A stretch of DNA of 64,000 nt, from positions 1 through 64,000 of the forward strand of contig JAEMWC010001612.1 of the NCBI GenBank assembly GCA_016490735.1. Reading direction: 5' to 3'. Both the position numbers and the translations under genes were made by a program. Under the pieces are notes generated by a model that worked only from the letters and a program-made list of their open reading frames with translations, searched no databases and was not told the DNA's origin. Below are positions 22,600-34,264 of the stretch, one piece after another. This stretch comes from Pachyseris speciosa. Lineage: Eukaryota; Cnidaria; Anthozoa; Scleractinia; Pachyseridae. Every line of letters starts with the position of its first letter. Positions within the stretch are counted from its first letter, which is position 1.

Positions 22600-22835
22600 A
22601 TTGCCAATGTATTGTTACATAACAAGCGGAAGTGGGACAATGACAGAGTCCTCACAAAGCATCTCTCAATTCTGGTTGTCTGTTACACAAACCACGCACT
22701 CGATCAGTTTCTGGAAGGAATCCATCAGTTTCATCCTGAGGGGATTGTTCGAGTGGGGGGAAATTATTAGAAGGGTACACTGGCCAATATAGAAAAAAAG
22801 GCGAGACTTCTCGCATTGTGGGATACTCATCCGTG
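22600..22835 (+). pseudogene. ZNFX1: copy 2 motif Ia exon, truncated and stopped
   Basis: After TTCTTGCAG the exon reads IANVLLHNKRKWDND and then SILVVCYTNHALDQFLEGI, the motif Ia block of ZNFX1 helicases, and IVRVGG. Family members continue with a short RSxSE stretch. Here GGNY is followed by TAG and a frame change, then GTLANIEKKARLLALWDTHP to the donor GTG|GTAAG. I could not find this exon in copy 3. Confidence 0.75.
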
Positions 22836-23039
22836 GTAAGTTTTGTTAGATCGCCGCAACAACTTTTCGACATCTATTTATATTCCAGTTGTCCTTCTTT
22901 ATCTGCTGGCGAGGAACAGTGGGACTTTACACTCCAGCTTACAGCTTAAGCTTGTTTGCTTGTTATGTTTAGTAACCGTTCTCTACAGAACTTTGCCCCA
23001 ACGAAAACTGTAGATCAATATTCCCTGAAACACACTACT

Positions 23040-23345
23040 TATTTACTTAATCCGTTTCGTGTTTCGAAACACATATAAGGCCTCGGCCAGAGTGCGCCAT
23101 TGGCTTCTGTCGGGTGCTCGTCGTTCCAGGTGACCCCATGTCCAGCTGTTCTCCTTCATCTCTTTCTCCACTGTCCTCCTCCATGTTTCTTTCGGTCTGC
23201 CTCTTTTCCTAAGGCCATCAGGGGTCCATCTGAGGGCAACTCGTGGTAGTGCTGCTGGTGGCATGCGCAGCACATGGCCAATCCATTTCCATCTTCCTGA
23301 AACACAACAAGCGAAATAATCTTTGAACCGTCGAAGTCTTTCATT
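23040..23345 (-). mobile_element. RTE-type LINE 3' fragment (ORF2 C-terminus)
   Basis: The - strand encodes WKWIGHVLRMPPAALPRVAL, RWTPDGLRKRGRPKETWRRT and WTWGHLERRAPDRSQWRTL. GHVLRMP, the RKRGRPKxTWRRT box and WxxLxEAL are hallmarks of the C-terminal end of RTE-clade and related LINE ORF2 proteins. Only the last hundred or so codons remain. It lies antisense in an intron of copy 2. Confidence 0.85.
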
Positions 23346-23690
23346 TTTGAAAATGTGAGGTGTTTATTGTGTGGTTACCGGCGATTTCTCTCCTTACCAT
23401 AGACCCTGGTTCCCTACTGCGGCTTGACGTTCTAGTCTTACCTTGCGGGAAGTAGTTTGTTGGACTTCAATAGGGCAGTATACACGGTTGTTTGGGAGAA
23501 GTCGGGAAAGCCTGATTGTTAGAAAAACTAGGAAATAAGCTGTTTCGATTTCTGACCGAACGTTCCTATATCTCTATAGAGAGACAAGGATAGGAGGAAA
23601 GTTTATATTGCGTTTATGAAAATAGTCAATAGCATAGAATCCTGTTTATTTCAGCAAACGTTTGAACCTCGGCTTTTCTTTGCTTGACAG

Positions 23691-23938
23691 GCCAAGTCAG
23701 TTCCTCTTTACATCAGAAGGGCGTTTTACGAAGCTCATGTGCTAATGGGCCGCACTATGGAGAAATTAGAAACTGCAGCACAAGCTTTACAGAAATGCCA
23801 TGAGCATGACGTGCCATGAGCATGACGGACGCTCAACAGTCATGCAACCGTTTGTTGAAACTACAGGGCATAGAGGGAGTGCTATGTTGCAGTGGCTACA
23901 GCTTTCTGTGAACTCGGCCAATCAGGCGAGTCAAGGAG
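23691..23938 (+). pseudogene. ZNFX1: copy 2 exon between motif Ia and the acidic region, stopped
   Basis: TTGACAG|GCC opens AKSVPLYIRRAFYEAHVLMG and RTMEKLETAAQALQKCHEHD, an alpha-helical insert typical of ZNFX1 between motifs Ia and II. A 16-bp tandem duplication of CATGAGCATGACG(T)GC at 23,798-23,829 then creates a TGA. Downstream the frame reads ETTGHRGSAMLQWLQLSVN to GAG|GTAATG. No counterpart was found in copy 3. Confidence 0.65.
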
Positions 23939-24084
23939 GTAATGAACCTAGTCAGAGAGAAATTAACTGGAATATTTTAAAGGCTGTCTTTCTTTCTCAT
24001 AACCAGAACTGAAGTAATTGGAATACAATTTCTGAGAAGTGATAGAACTTTGATTTTTGACTACTACATCTATTTTGATAGCTG

Positions 24085-25865
24085 AGTTAATCTTTTTTCT
24101 CACGATTGAGTCACAAAGATGTGGATCGCGACGTTTCGACCGCTATACTGCTGGCCTTCATTAGGCGATGGTGTCGACTGGCTGCGTGTGAGTATAAGAA
24201 GCACCGTGGCTGGTGGTGATTGGTGCGTTTCGATCCTCGCTTAGGCTTTTGTTGATTGGAGGATTTCGATCCTTATCAGACTAGAAATTGTTCCCTCAGC
24301 GGTCCGCTTTGGTACTGATCGACTGTTGTGGTGTTTGATCGTAGGCATCCACGCTTCAGGAATTTCAATTCCACTGTCCCTGTTAATGTTGTTAGGGTGA
24401 AGTCTTATGTGAATAGCCTCTTTAACCCTACGGGTGTACCAATGTGGGTCTCGGTCAATAAATTTAACTTCGTCCCAGAGCGGATAATGTTCGGTCGCGT
24501 TGCTATGTTCTGAAACGGCGGAGGATTGGGTTCGAGCAAGCCGTATGTCTCTATCGTGTTCCTTAATCCGTTCATGCATAGATCTTCCCGTCTCTCCAAT
24601 ATAAACCTTACCATATTCGCAGAGAATCTTGTAGACTACTCCGTCTTGTTTTACTGGATCGACAATGTCCTTAGGTCGCACTAGGTGTGATCTAAGAGTT
24701 GTGTCAGATCTGAAAACAGTCCGTATGCCTTGTTGTTGTAGGCAACGGCGAAGAGCCTCCGATGTGCTTTTGACGTATGGCAGAACCACAGCAGATTAAA
24801 TTTAGGGTTCAGGTTCTTTAGTGGTTGTTCGTCCTTTGGTTTTCGTAAGATTTTTAACAAAGGAAAACGGATAACCGTTGGAAACAAGGACCGATGAGAG
24901 GTGTTTCTTTTCATGAGGGATAACTGATGGTTTTGTTAAGAAGTGTTTAGATCGATCGTACAGGCACTTGACAATACCGCGTTTTACAGATTGCGGGCGG
25001 TGGGAATCATACGCTAGGTACTGGTCAGTGTGTGTAGGCTTTCTGTAAACACTGGAAGAGAGGTACGTATCCATTCGAATCCTTGATGATCAACGTATCA
25101 AGAAAGGGAATAGATCATGAGTTGTCATTCTCAGTTTCCATTGTGAAACGGATCGTCGGCTGTTGACTATTGAGGTGTTGTAAGAACGAGTACACTTTGT
25201 CACGATTTAAGATGGTAAAGGTGTCATGCACATAGCGTTTGCAGATCTTAGATGTACAGAGCGTCGATGTCAAAGCTTGCTCCTCAAAACCCTCCATGTA
25301 GAGGTTAGCTATCACTGCGGATACCGGGCTACCCATGGCTGCTCCTTCTTGCTGTTCGTAAATCAGTCCATCATACTGGAAGCATGTGGATCTAAGAACG
25401 AAACTCAAGAGGTCTGCAATCTGCGTAGGTGTTAGAGTCGTGCGGTTGGCAAGGCGCGGGTCAGCTTCTAGTCTTCTCAGTGGAGTCTGTACTGCTCCTT
25501 CGATAGGAACGTTCGTGAACAGAGACACTACGTCAAAAAACACCATGATCTCGTTTTCTAGTACCCTTTCGCCGTTCACAATGGATACAAAATGAGCTTA
25601 GTTGTCAACTGTGTACTCTGAGTTCCCTGTTAGGGGAGATAATACATCGGCTAAGTAGGAAGACAGATCATAAGGAAAGGTGTTCACACAAGAGACTATA
25701 GGTCTCAGTGGTGTGTTGGCCTTGTGTCTCTTGGGAAGGCCATAAATTCTAGGTGGTTGCTTATGCTTGGACCTGATCATGTTATACACAGAATCTGTCA
25801 GGTGCTCATCTCGCTTCAGGCTCAGACGTTTTTCAGTCGACTTTCGGCTTAAGCGGTCCGTTGGG
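24085..25865 (-). mobile_element. Penelope-like element (RT plus GIY-YIG), inactive
   Basis: On the - strand, from 25,865: RT N-terminal part (KQPPRIYGLPKRHKANTPLR, PIVSC), a TAA at about 25,597, RT palm (MVFFDVVSLFTNVPIEGAV; GAAMGSPVSAVIANLYME; KRYVHDTFTIL) and thumb. Then come a linker (VFRSDTTLRSHLVRPKDIVD) and the GIY-YIG endonuclease (VVYKILCEYGKVYIGETGRS, MHERIKEHDRDI) to about 24,250. The RT active site has YVHD instead of YVDD, so one catalytic aspartate is lost. Several frame changes separate the parts. The 3' end matches the fragment at 17,275-17,700. It lies antisense in an intron of ZNFX1 copy 2. Confidence 0.92.
24125..24169 (-). ncRNA. decayed hammerhead motif at the PLE 3' end
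   Basis: On the - strand: ATCGC, CTAATGA, stem II (GGCC...GGTC), GAAA, CG, TC, GCGAT. It is the homologue of the motif at 17,609-17,653, with the invariant G of CTGATGA changed to A. The ribozyme core should be inactive although stem I still pairs. Confidence 0.7.
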
Positions 25866-26474
25866 TTATTTCTTGCTTGTTTGTAATTTCAATTTTATTA
25901 CTTCTTGCTTGTTTGTAATTTGAAAGAAGGCTACTCTCTTCTTTATATTCCTGTCAACGGCCTTGAAAAGCCCCCCCCCCCCCCCTTCCTTGAACCCTTG
26001 GGAAGAAGCAATGCTTAATATCAGACGTCTAAGACAAAATAATTTTACTTGGCCACTGCTTCAGAGAGAAAGAAGAAAAAACCATTCATCTTGTTAGCGA
26101 CAATAGGGGAGAGATTGGAGTACCTTTTACTCCTTTGAATGTTCTAGATTACCTTTAACATACTGGCTTTGTGACTTTTTTCACTGCTTATCTGAGTTGT
26201 CGAACTACACGCCTTCATATTCTAACAGGATACACAGGGAGATTTATTTCCAATAAAGCATCAGGAGCAAAGAAATTTAAGCCCTGATTTTGAAATTTAT
26301 AGAATAAGTTGTCCTCTTTTGGTATCTTCCTTTTAAATGTTTTTTTGGAGCATGTAGGAGTGGTGTCAGATTTCACAGTAGATAAATTTGAACATTTGAA
26401 TAGTTTTGCTATAAGATGGTCTTTGAGAAAAAGCAAAAAAGAAATTCATTCCATTTATTTCGTTTTCTACCAAG
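25866..26474. other. intron remainder with a 32-bp tandem repeat and a C-run
   Basis: A CTTGCTTGTTTGTAATTT unit occurs at 25,873 and again about 32 bp later. A run of about 15 C residues is at 25,972-25,986. No coding sequence is recognised. Confidence 0.5.
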
Positions 26475-26823
26475 AGGGAGCTGAAATGGTAGCGGAAGCG
26501 GAAGCGGAAGTAGAAGACGTGAAGCCAGAAGTAGAAAATGAGAGAAAGATGACGATGAGAACCCAGATGTGCTGTACGAAGCAAATCTTATGCAGGATCA
26601 GAGAATACTGGACGATGATGACGTTAGAGTTTTCAGTTCGAAGTCAGTGAGGAAAAACAAGGAACAGTTGAAAGTTGTGAATCCTTTTGTTTTTACTGAG
26701 GAAGGTGACGACGGATGGCAAATACAAAGGGCTTATCGACTAAAACGGAAATTAAGGAGTATCATGATTCACGAACTGGGTAAAAAAGATATCATGCAAG
26801 ATGAGAGAGCGAAAATGATAAGC
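26475..26823 (+). pseudogene. ZNFX1: copy 2 acidic exon, frameshifted, donor lost
   Basis: The exon begins GAEMVAEAEAEVEDVKPEVE. One A is missing in the GAGAGAAAGATG stretch at about 26,545 compared with copy 3, so the frame shifts. In the other frame NPDVLYEANLMQDQRILDDD and RAYRLKRKLRSIM continue. Where copy 3 has the donor GTAAGC this copy reads ATAAGC at about 26,828. Both changes are disabling. Confidence 0.8.
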
Positions 26824-26944
26824 AAAGTTAAGATTGTGGGAGATAAAGGAAATGGCGTTTACTAGCCTACCGGTGCATGCGTCTAACTGCACCGAGAGTT
26901 TTAATATGACGTATTTCATTCGATTATTATTTTGTTCACTACAG

Positions 26945-27149
26945 GTGACAAACGTGTGGAATTTGAACCTAAAAGACCGCTGGAGTTTGTGCCGACGATG
27001 GCTGAAAGACGTGCGCGAGCGTTACCGCCGCACGATGTCGTACTTGCACCATTAATTTGAATGGGGTGTCAAGCGACTTAAGGAAGCAAAAACAATGCAA
27101 GACTTGGAGATACTCAAGCGTGCCGATGTTATTGGCATGACTACTACAG
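26945..27149 (+). pseudogene. ZNFX1: copy 2 DRWSLYRRWL-type exon with stop
   Basis: CTACAG|GTGACA opens VTNVWNLNLKDRWSLCRRWL. It reaches a TAA at about 27,053 (SYLHH-stop) where copy 3 is open (TILQDGFQWDVENL). The frame continues DLEILKRADVIGMTTTG to the donor CAG|GTGAGC. ADVIGMTTTGAA is the segment just before the Walker B box in ZNFX1/UPF1-like helicases. Confidence 0.85.
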
Positions 27150-27580
27150 GTGAGCTTAGCGAGGTGGGTGCAGTGATTTTGGAGGCGCCGAGGTTCTTTT
27201 AATATACAGCTTCAGCTTTATTTCTTTAAATAAAATGTCCCTGCTTTATATTGTCAAACTTGCACCGGTGCATGGTCATAAAATTAGCTAAGATGGTATG
27301 CCGGGCTGTAAATGAAAGCCCTAATCTTACTTTGTTTGACACACAACCAAATTCTTCCGTCACTATACTTTGTAAATGGTTATGAACTCGACCGACACAT
27401 TGAAATTGATTACGGTTGATTGTCATGTTGTATAATACACAGCAGCTTTCGTCTTTGTTCGATCACGAAATGGCCAGATCGAACAACTTATAGATATATA
27501 TCGAAGTAATATATGCACAGGGGTTGTCCTAACTTCTTTTTCTTCGTAATTTAGATAAAACCATTCTATCAAATTTTTAG

Positions 27581-27981
27581 GGGCTGCCAAGTATCTCGAG
27601 CTTTTGCAGAGTTTGCAACCGCGAATAACGATAGTGGAAGAAGCCGCTGAAGTACTGGAGTCGCACATTGTGACATCGTTAACTCTCGGATGTCAACACT
27701 TGATTCTGATTGGTGATCATCAGCAACTCCTCCCCAATCCCACAGTCTACGAACTCGCAATACACTACAACCTGGACGTGTCGTTGTTCGAGAGAATGGT
27801 GAAGAATGGGATGCCTTTTGATCGACTGTGTTTGCAGCATCGCATGCGACCTGAAATCTCCAAAATACTGGAACACATTTATTTCGATCCAAAGTTGGAA
27901 AATCACGAATCGGTGTTGAATTTTGACCATATTAACGGCGTGGCTCGTAACGCATTCTTTGTGGACCACGAGGAAAGTGAG
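27581..27981 (+). pseudogene. ZNFX1: copy 2 Walker B / motif III exon
   Basis: The exon is fully open: QPRITIVEEAAEVLESHIV (motif II, EEAA in place of DEAD-type boxes), LILIGDHQQLLPNPTVYELA (motif III; R of QQLRP changed to L) and LCLQHRMRPEISK (motif IV region), ending EESE|GTGAGT. The sequence remains close to copy 3. Beyond it the rest of the helicase is absent. Confidence 0.88.
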
Positions 27982-27999
27982 GTGAGTACCCTGTCCCTG

Positions 28000-28879
28000 G
28001 GTGAAAAAGATTTGAGATTACATCGATTGCTTCAAACTTAAGGGGAGGCCTAACGGAAATCAGGAATGCTGTTTTTTGTTCGGCTTTCTTGGAATTCCCT
28101 GAACCCACATCATTTCTTCCCAGTCCTTCTCTGCCTTTTGCAACTAATAGTAGCAACTGGGAACGAGTCTGCTGCCACGTTGAATCTTTTCACGTTCCCG
28201 GAATTGTGATTCTTGGTCCTGGCAGAAAGGATCACGGCCTCTAGTCTGGGGACGACAATGTGTTTAACTGGATATCATTCCACGAGCCACGTGAACGCAT
28301 CTTTTTCTGTGTTTGCGCTAATCGTAAGTTCGAACTTCCCTCTCTGTATTCCTTTTCAGTAACGTTTATGCTGATACTTGGTGGGCTTTGTCAAATCTCG
28401 TAGCCAGGATTTTGAATGAAAAACGTATTTTTTTCCGGATACTCCCTTCCTTGTTCTTCCCTCTTTCATTTGTCGCCTTGTTGTTCAGTAGTGTTGTTGT
28501 TGTTGTTGTTTTTGTGACACACATTTGTGCTGTTCTTAAGGCTGACTTTTAGGTTTCCCTTTGAACCATATTGAAACGCTTGAGCTTTATAATTTGTAGC
28601 TTGGTGGACTAGAGAGGGCTCCTTGAGCTCCTTCGCCTTAAGGGTGCAGCACGAATTGTCATCCGATTCGTTTTTGGTCGAAAAGTGGTCTAGTAGTCTT
28701 TAAATAACCTCCAAAAAAAGACTTGACTTTCTCTGTTTTATATTTTTTAATTATTATTTTCTGTAGCCCTTAGAGCTTCAGAGTTAGTAACTCAAACGCT
28801 ACCACCTTATGTGGATGATTATTTTACATTGTTACGCTGTACACTACATGAATCATTAGGAAAGAGATTAAACTCCACT
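28000..28879. other. decayed intron and lost 3' exons of copy 2
   Basis: Around 28,320-28,560 the sequence resembles the intron of copy 3 at 54,800-55,005 (shared words GGTCAAATCTCG.A-like, CAGGATTT, TGTTGTTGTT, CACATTT). The following exon start (GATTTTACTAAGG in copy 3) is not found. The homology breaks there, marking the deletion point. Nothing else is recognised. Confidence 0.5.
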
Positions 28880-29402
28880 GCCAGAAAATTATAGTGGGAG
28901 TGACCTTAAGAAAAAGTCTCGTTCTTGAGATCGCGAAAAAGAAAACCAACAAAACTTTCATGGCTTCAAAACATAACTTCAAGACACATTTTGGCATTAT
29001 TTGAAGCAATGTCATCAAAGAAGTGTTCAACTGTCGGTCCATTTACTATTATGATGCAAAAAGTATAATTTGAAATGGTTTCGCGATTTACTCGAGATCA
29101 AACATACAGAATTTTTTTATTCTTGTATATTCTATTTGCCATACGCCATAGTTTAAGGCATTTTTATTAGATTTTTAATATCACATTATATCACATCTGG
29201 TTCGCGCAAAACTCATGTTTTACCGATTTTCAATTTTTTTGTTTATCATTTCCATGGAAATATCGATTGCCTTGAGGAATACATAATCAATCCATTTCCA
29301 ATTACTGGTGTAATTTTCAAATCGATCAAATTAAGGAAAGACTGTTAAAAGGCTGATTGAAAATGGTTGGTATGGTCCAGAAAAAAACTGTATCGAGACA
29401 CC
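28880..29402. mobile_element. half copy of the long-TIR, TTAA-bounded element
   Basis: The sequence matches the right half of the element at 52,596-53,686 (shared TTATAGTGGGA, AAGTCTCGTTCT, AAAACCAACAAAA, GCCATACGCCATAGTTTAAG, TTTATCATTTCCATGGAAA). It ends GTATCGAGACACC followed by TTAA at 29,403-29,406. The left half is missing. Confidence 0.8.
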
Positions 29403-30061
29403 TTAAGAGTCATGCTCATTGTACCACTTGTGAGGTCATCACTTTAAACGTCACCAGATATGCTTGGTAAGCAGAGAATAGAGTTTGAATAGATTTATCC
29501 GCACAACAGTCCATTTTGAATATCGACGGCATTCTGACGGAGTAAATGGAGAAAAACCTGATCAGTTTTTGGTGAAAAACTGGTGGTAAAATGGCCCACT
29601 ACACCTATAATTGATCAAGGTCCCATTTCCAGGCTTTAATCATAATTCACTCCCAACTTTTTGCGGCAGTCAGAAGGGATATCAAGAGCAAAAGGTAGCG
29701 AAAGGTAGCAAGGAACGCATGCGCCAAATTAAAATATTGTACATTTCTGTACCTTATCTTCAGGAAAATCTTCCGTTTTGGGTAGGAAATCGCTTTTTCA
29801 CCAAAAGTACGGACCATCTAGCGTCACGGCAGCCAAAAAAACGATTTAACGGTTAAAAATTGGGGGGAAAATGAGAACATTTGGTAGTCAAAGGGTTAAT
29901 ACGAATTATGAGGCCAAATTCGTTTTTCGGCTGATTCGTCTGTCAGCACGTCTTCTAGACGTGCTGACAGAGGAATCATGTGAAAACGATTTTGGCCACA
30001 TAATTCTTCTTAACCCTGGATTTATACTTATTTATACGATTTCCCCGTCTCAGATGGATAA

Positions 30062-30111
30062 ATTGGCTTTGAATTGAAATGGATGGTGCTCGATACGCTG
30101 CCTTCTCCGCG
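30062..30111 (+). pseudogene. ZNFX1: copy 2 vestige of the terminal exon
   Basis: TTGAATTGAAATGGATGGTG and CTCGATACGCTGCCTTCT match the copy-1 last exon (EMDGARYPAF). After an internal deletion the sequence CCGCGCGACTTCATGTAG matches its end (PRDFM-stop). It marks the original 3' boundary of copy 2. Confidence 0.75.
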
Positions 30112-31100
30112 CGACTTCATGTAGACCAAAATCTCTTAATTTATGTGCTAGCGAGGTGCCAGCTATCAGCAGTTAGGAGAGTGGTTATCTGAGCAGAGAG
30201 CAGAGCTAATTGATCAGCAAGCAGAGCCAAAGGAGCAAAGGGCAATCAGAATTTGACCAAATTCGACGCGGAACCAAAAAGAGATCAAAATAAGAAACGA
30301 TGTTTTTTTTTTTTTTTTGTTTGTTTGTTTGTTTTGTTTTTGTTTTAGAGGCGGGGTGGGGGGGATGGTACTATCAATGAGGTGATGGTGGGGGTAGAGT
30401 TCTAGGGAAGTAAATCGTCCAAGACCTTTCATGTTTGAACAGCTTTTGAATTCGAAGCTGTTTCAGTTAGGACGGCTGCTGGAGCCGATATTTCCATTTA
30501 GACTAACTATTAAGTCGTTCTTTCCCTTTTCTGCAATCCTAAATCAACGGTCCGGATGCTTTTAATTTAAAAAGTGTTTATTATTTTGCAAGGAGGGGAG
30601 ATGACGAAATGTGAGTCTGCTGAACTTTGGAACTTTGAGCAAGGCCGGAGGTCTTGGGAAAGACACACGTTTCCCAATGCCTCTCTAAACGTAGGTGTAC
30701 AAATGTTGACAAAATGCAAATGCAAAATGCAACTACAAAATAACGTATGGAAAGAACTCCCGCTATTACGGGCTCCCGCTATTACAGAATTGCGGACACT
30801 TCATGTGGTCCCAAACTAACATTTTTATCGTTCTTCTCTCGTTACAACAGACTTGATTTCGATTCCGGCGGAAACGATTCTAATCTTTCTGAGAATATTT
30901 TGATATTCTCAGACGCCACCATCTGTTTGCGCTTCTTATACGGGGTAAACTTGATTCGATTTCTTGATCTTATACAAGTGGATGCAAAATAATTAACCTG
31001 TTGTCTTTTTTTTTTTTCTGTTTTGAACGGGTTAAAACCTCTGGAGTTTCTCTCAGGTTCATTAAAGGTCTTTAAATGAAAAACCATTGTGTACAATTTC
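30112..31100. repeat. 3' flank of copy 2, duplicated downstream of copy 3
   Basis: 30,590-30,710 matches 62,456-62,600 (GAGTCTGCTGAACTTTGGAA, AACGTAGGTGTACAAATG). 30,850-31,085 matches 63,705-63,895 (GAAACGATTCTAATCTTTCT, GATACGGGGTAAACTT, TTTGAACGGGTTAAAACCTC). The segment contains a T/TTTG-rich run at 30,302-30,345. It is non-coding. Confidence 0.8.
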
Positions 31101-34100
31101 ATACACCATGGCCCCCGCGCACGCGAACATGTGCCATATTCAGAATTTAAACGGCGATCAAATTATTAACAAAGAAATAAGTGGAATTTTGCCCTACCTT
31201 GATTTATTTGTCCTTCCCAAGTCACAACAATGAAAGATTTCCAACGTCCTCAAATCTTAACATAAAGACAATTTTGTATAGTAACAGATCAGCTCTATTG
31301 TTAATCCTTCTGATGTTTTCTCGAGGATCCCATACAACTTTATCATTCATGGTAAACTCCGCCAAATTCGCCATACTTCGCTTCTTGTCAGAGCCGGTCA
31401 GAGCCGCTGGGTAAGTAAAACTTTCTAAAATTGCCTTGCTCTCAGACGGGCTGGTCAGCGTCCCTAAATCGTTTTCGAAAGTTTACATTATAAAACGTAA
31501 TTTTAAAGAAAACATATTGCCTTGCAAGTTGTTTTTGTGGTTCCCAACACGGTTAAACATTGGTTGAAATGTGCCGTCTTTCAAGAACCCGTGACATCTC
31601 AAAATAACAACGAACTGAAGGGTTTACAATGCTTTCCACGGTTGTAAACATCGGCTGCCATTTTGAAAGCCTTCGGTTTTGTGTTTAGCTTACATTACAG
31701 GACTCTCTTTCACTTAAAAGTCCGCTTAACATTCCGTTCAAGAGGTTTCGGGTTTGTACTGTGACCTCGCGTGACGAAGTGGTGTGACAACTAGACGATT
31801 CATTGCGCAATCAGAAAACAACAAGACAACTTGGGTTCTCTTTCTTTTAAGCCTGCTCTTTGCTTAAATATGTGTTAGATATTATAATTTCACCGCTTAA
31901 AAGTAAATTCTACCGTTTTCGACCAATTTTAGTGAGGGAAAAGAAAAATTACGTGAGCCCTCACATTGAGCCGCTGACTGTATGGAAATTGTACGCCATG
32001 CATACATCTATGCTCGCAGAGGTCGCGAATTCTCCCCCCCCCCTCCCGAAAATAACAACTACTCAGTCTTGGTACCATCTTCTTCAGTTTGAACTAGGAG
32101 AAAAATGAAAGAGCTATTTTTATTGAGGGGATTTGTGATTTTTATTTATAATTTAACTTACAGCTTCCTCCATCCTTGTTAAAAGCCCCCGTTTTCCGGA
32201 AATGACCTTTCAGTTTCTGAGAAATATAGCTTGTCATTTGATTGGCTCACAATGCATATTGAGTTGAAGGTAAGTATTTTATACTTGCTCCAGCATATTT
32301 ACCTTTTCTTGCTCGGAAAGTGCTTCTTTCTGCATATGGAAACCAGCTTTTACGTAGAATTACGCAGCAGTGGTATGCGATGATTGAGGAATAACTGAGC
32401 TATCAACAAGTCCTTGCAAGTTGCACCGGCAACAGCGCACTGGCTGGCATCTGGCTTCCTACTCGGACATTTGAGGTAACCCATCTCAAATGAAATCATT
32501 AATCACTGTATTATGTACAATACTGCATCTTACATTTAAATTTAAGGCAAGATTCGTCACTGAAATATTCATTCAGCTCTTGACGGTGCCGAGAGTCCAA
32601 TCTAGCTAGAGAGAAGTATGAATAGAAGAAAACAAAGTTTCACAAAAATGGTCGCCATTTGAAGACAACTTGCACTGTGGTCCTCCATGACACTAAACTG
32701 TCCAGTGGACAGAATCGTGAACAGAAACGTCCTCAGTTGCAATGGTTGCCGGCAGTAGCTAAACTGGTGGTTGTGTTGTGCTACGTTTGCTCACTTTACA
32801 CGACTGTATGGTGTATTGGCAGGAAGGAGTCCGTAGGCATTGTTCATTTATGGAACATGAGCTATATAACTTGCATCGCTGTTTTCCTTGAGGAATGTGA
32901 CATATTTACCACGTATTTCAAGCCCATGTTTGTCCGGAACATTATTCAAATCGTTGTCATTGGGAATTAAGGCCTGGCGAAAAACATCACTGGAGGTTAA
33001 GAAAACCAGTGCAACACGGAAATCAGCAATAATTGAATAACTCGGATAACTTTGAAATTATATACTGAAAATGAAATCTGTAAGTGATTACTAACGGTAC
33101 ATTCCACCATTACTAAGGATATTGCAACTTCCCACTTTCGTCGAGATTTCTCGTAGCTGCGGCCGGGGAAAGTTTGCAATTGGTCCCTTCTACTTTCCAT
33201 ATCGAATCGAATTGGCTTGAAGTAGGGACACTATGAGACGTCCTCGTCATCCAATGGAAATAGAAACAAATCACAAGTCCATTCGCAATGTCCCAGTAAC
33301 CAGTTTCTTCGTTGAAACACTCCATGGGCATCGTCTCAGGGACAAGCCTTTTCGTACACACATCTTTCGTGTGTGCCGATTTGCACAACACTGAAATGCC
33401 TGGTGGCAATGCTTCTAAATCGTTGTGACTGGATTGATATATGACATATATACCCATCTATTCCTTTTAAATGATGTTTTGGACCTTGCAGTTATCGCTG
33501 TCTCACCAGTTTAAAGATACATAATTCTATTGCCAGCCCAAAATCCTATACAAGCGCGCGCACGATATGTTAATTTCGCAAAGTGTCCAAATTAATTCTT
33601 AATTTGGATACGTGTCCAAATTAACAAGTAATTTGGACAGTTCCGTGCGCAATGTAATTAATAAGTAAGAGGACTACACGCTTGTCCAATTTGCAAATAA
33701 TTGGATTCATTTGTTTCCAAATTGGACAACATGTAGTCCTATTACATAAACAAATTGTGGCAACGATCAGGCTCTCCTGGCTTTAGCAAATTCTGCACTG
33801 ATATTCTAGTCTAGGACGCTTCGCAAATCTGATTCCTCAGTTGTAGATTAATTTTTTTCAAAAATGCATAAAAGATTTGGACTGGTTCGGTTTCACTTAC
33901 AAGCGAGGAACCTAAGAGAACAATAGCATAGGATTCCAATCAAACGTGGCGTAGGGAGGGCTTTGAAATTAACAAATGGGTAAACAGTGTAGGCTCCAGA
34001 GGTTTCTCAGCAGCATAGAGTTCTGGACTCTGATTGGAAAGGTTTTGTTTGATGTGAACAAAGACTATCCCTGAGCGACTAAATAGTAGTTTCTTTGTTG

Positions 34101-34253
34101 TCAACATTTTTCTAACATTTATATAATTTTACGTGTAGCTCATTTTAATCTTTTTTTCTCCTCAAGTACAAATAAAGGAGTTTAGGTTTCACAACCAATT
34201 GTTACAAATTCTTATAATCATTTTTTTATTCCATTAACTCTATCTTGTTTCAG
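31101..34253. other. spacer and 5' flank of copy 3
   Basis: No gene is recognised. 32,028-32,125 matches the extreme right end of the window (AAAATAACAA, TCTTCAGTTT). 32,626-32,950 matches the spacer after copy 1. 33,360-34,253 matches the flank before copy 2. The last part must hold the 5' non-coding exon and promoter of copy 3, since a TTTCAG acceptor abuts its first coding exon. Confidence 0.5.
33575..33742. mobile_element. hairpin MITE pair with TGTCCAAATT arms
   Basis: AGGACTACACGCTTGTCCAATTTG (arm, 33,670) pairs with CCAAATTGGACA..ATGTAGTCCT (to about 33,742). Just left of it, TGTCCAAATTAATT..AATTTGGA and GTGTCCAAATTAACAAGTAATTTGGACA form further hairpins. It is non-coding and absent from the copy-2 flank. 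Confidence 0.6.
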
Positions 34254-34264
34254 AGGTGCTGTTA

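Larger units (their letters stand above)
18683..30111 (+). pseudogene. ZNFX1: ZNFX1-like copy 2, whole-gene extent (pseudogene)
   Basis: Ten exon remnants can be aligned to copy 3 or to the ZNFX1 family: RG-rich N-terminus, N-terminal domain (two exons and more), Walker A exon, motif Ia exon, a following exon, an acidic exon, DRWSLYRRWL exon and Walker B/motif III exon. After 27,981 the motif V/VI region, all NF-X1 fingers and the RZ finger are missing. Only a trace of the last exon remains at 30,062-30,111. Lesions seen include frameshifts in exon 1, an in-frame TAG in exon 2, TAG in the motif Ia exon, a one-base loss in the acidic exon and its donor GT changed to AT, and TAA in the next exon. 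A PLE sits in one intron and an RTE tail in another. Confidence 0.85.
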
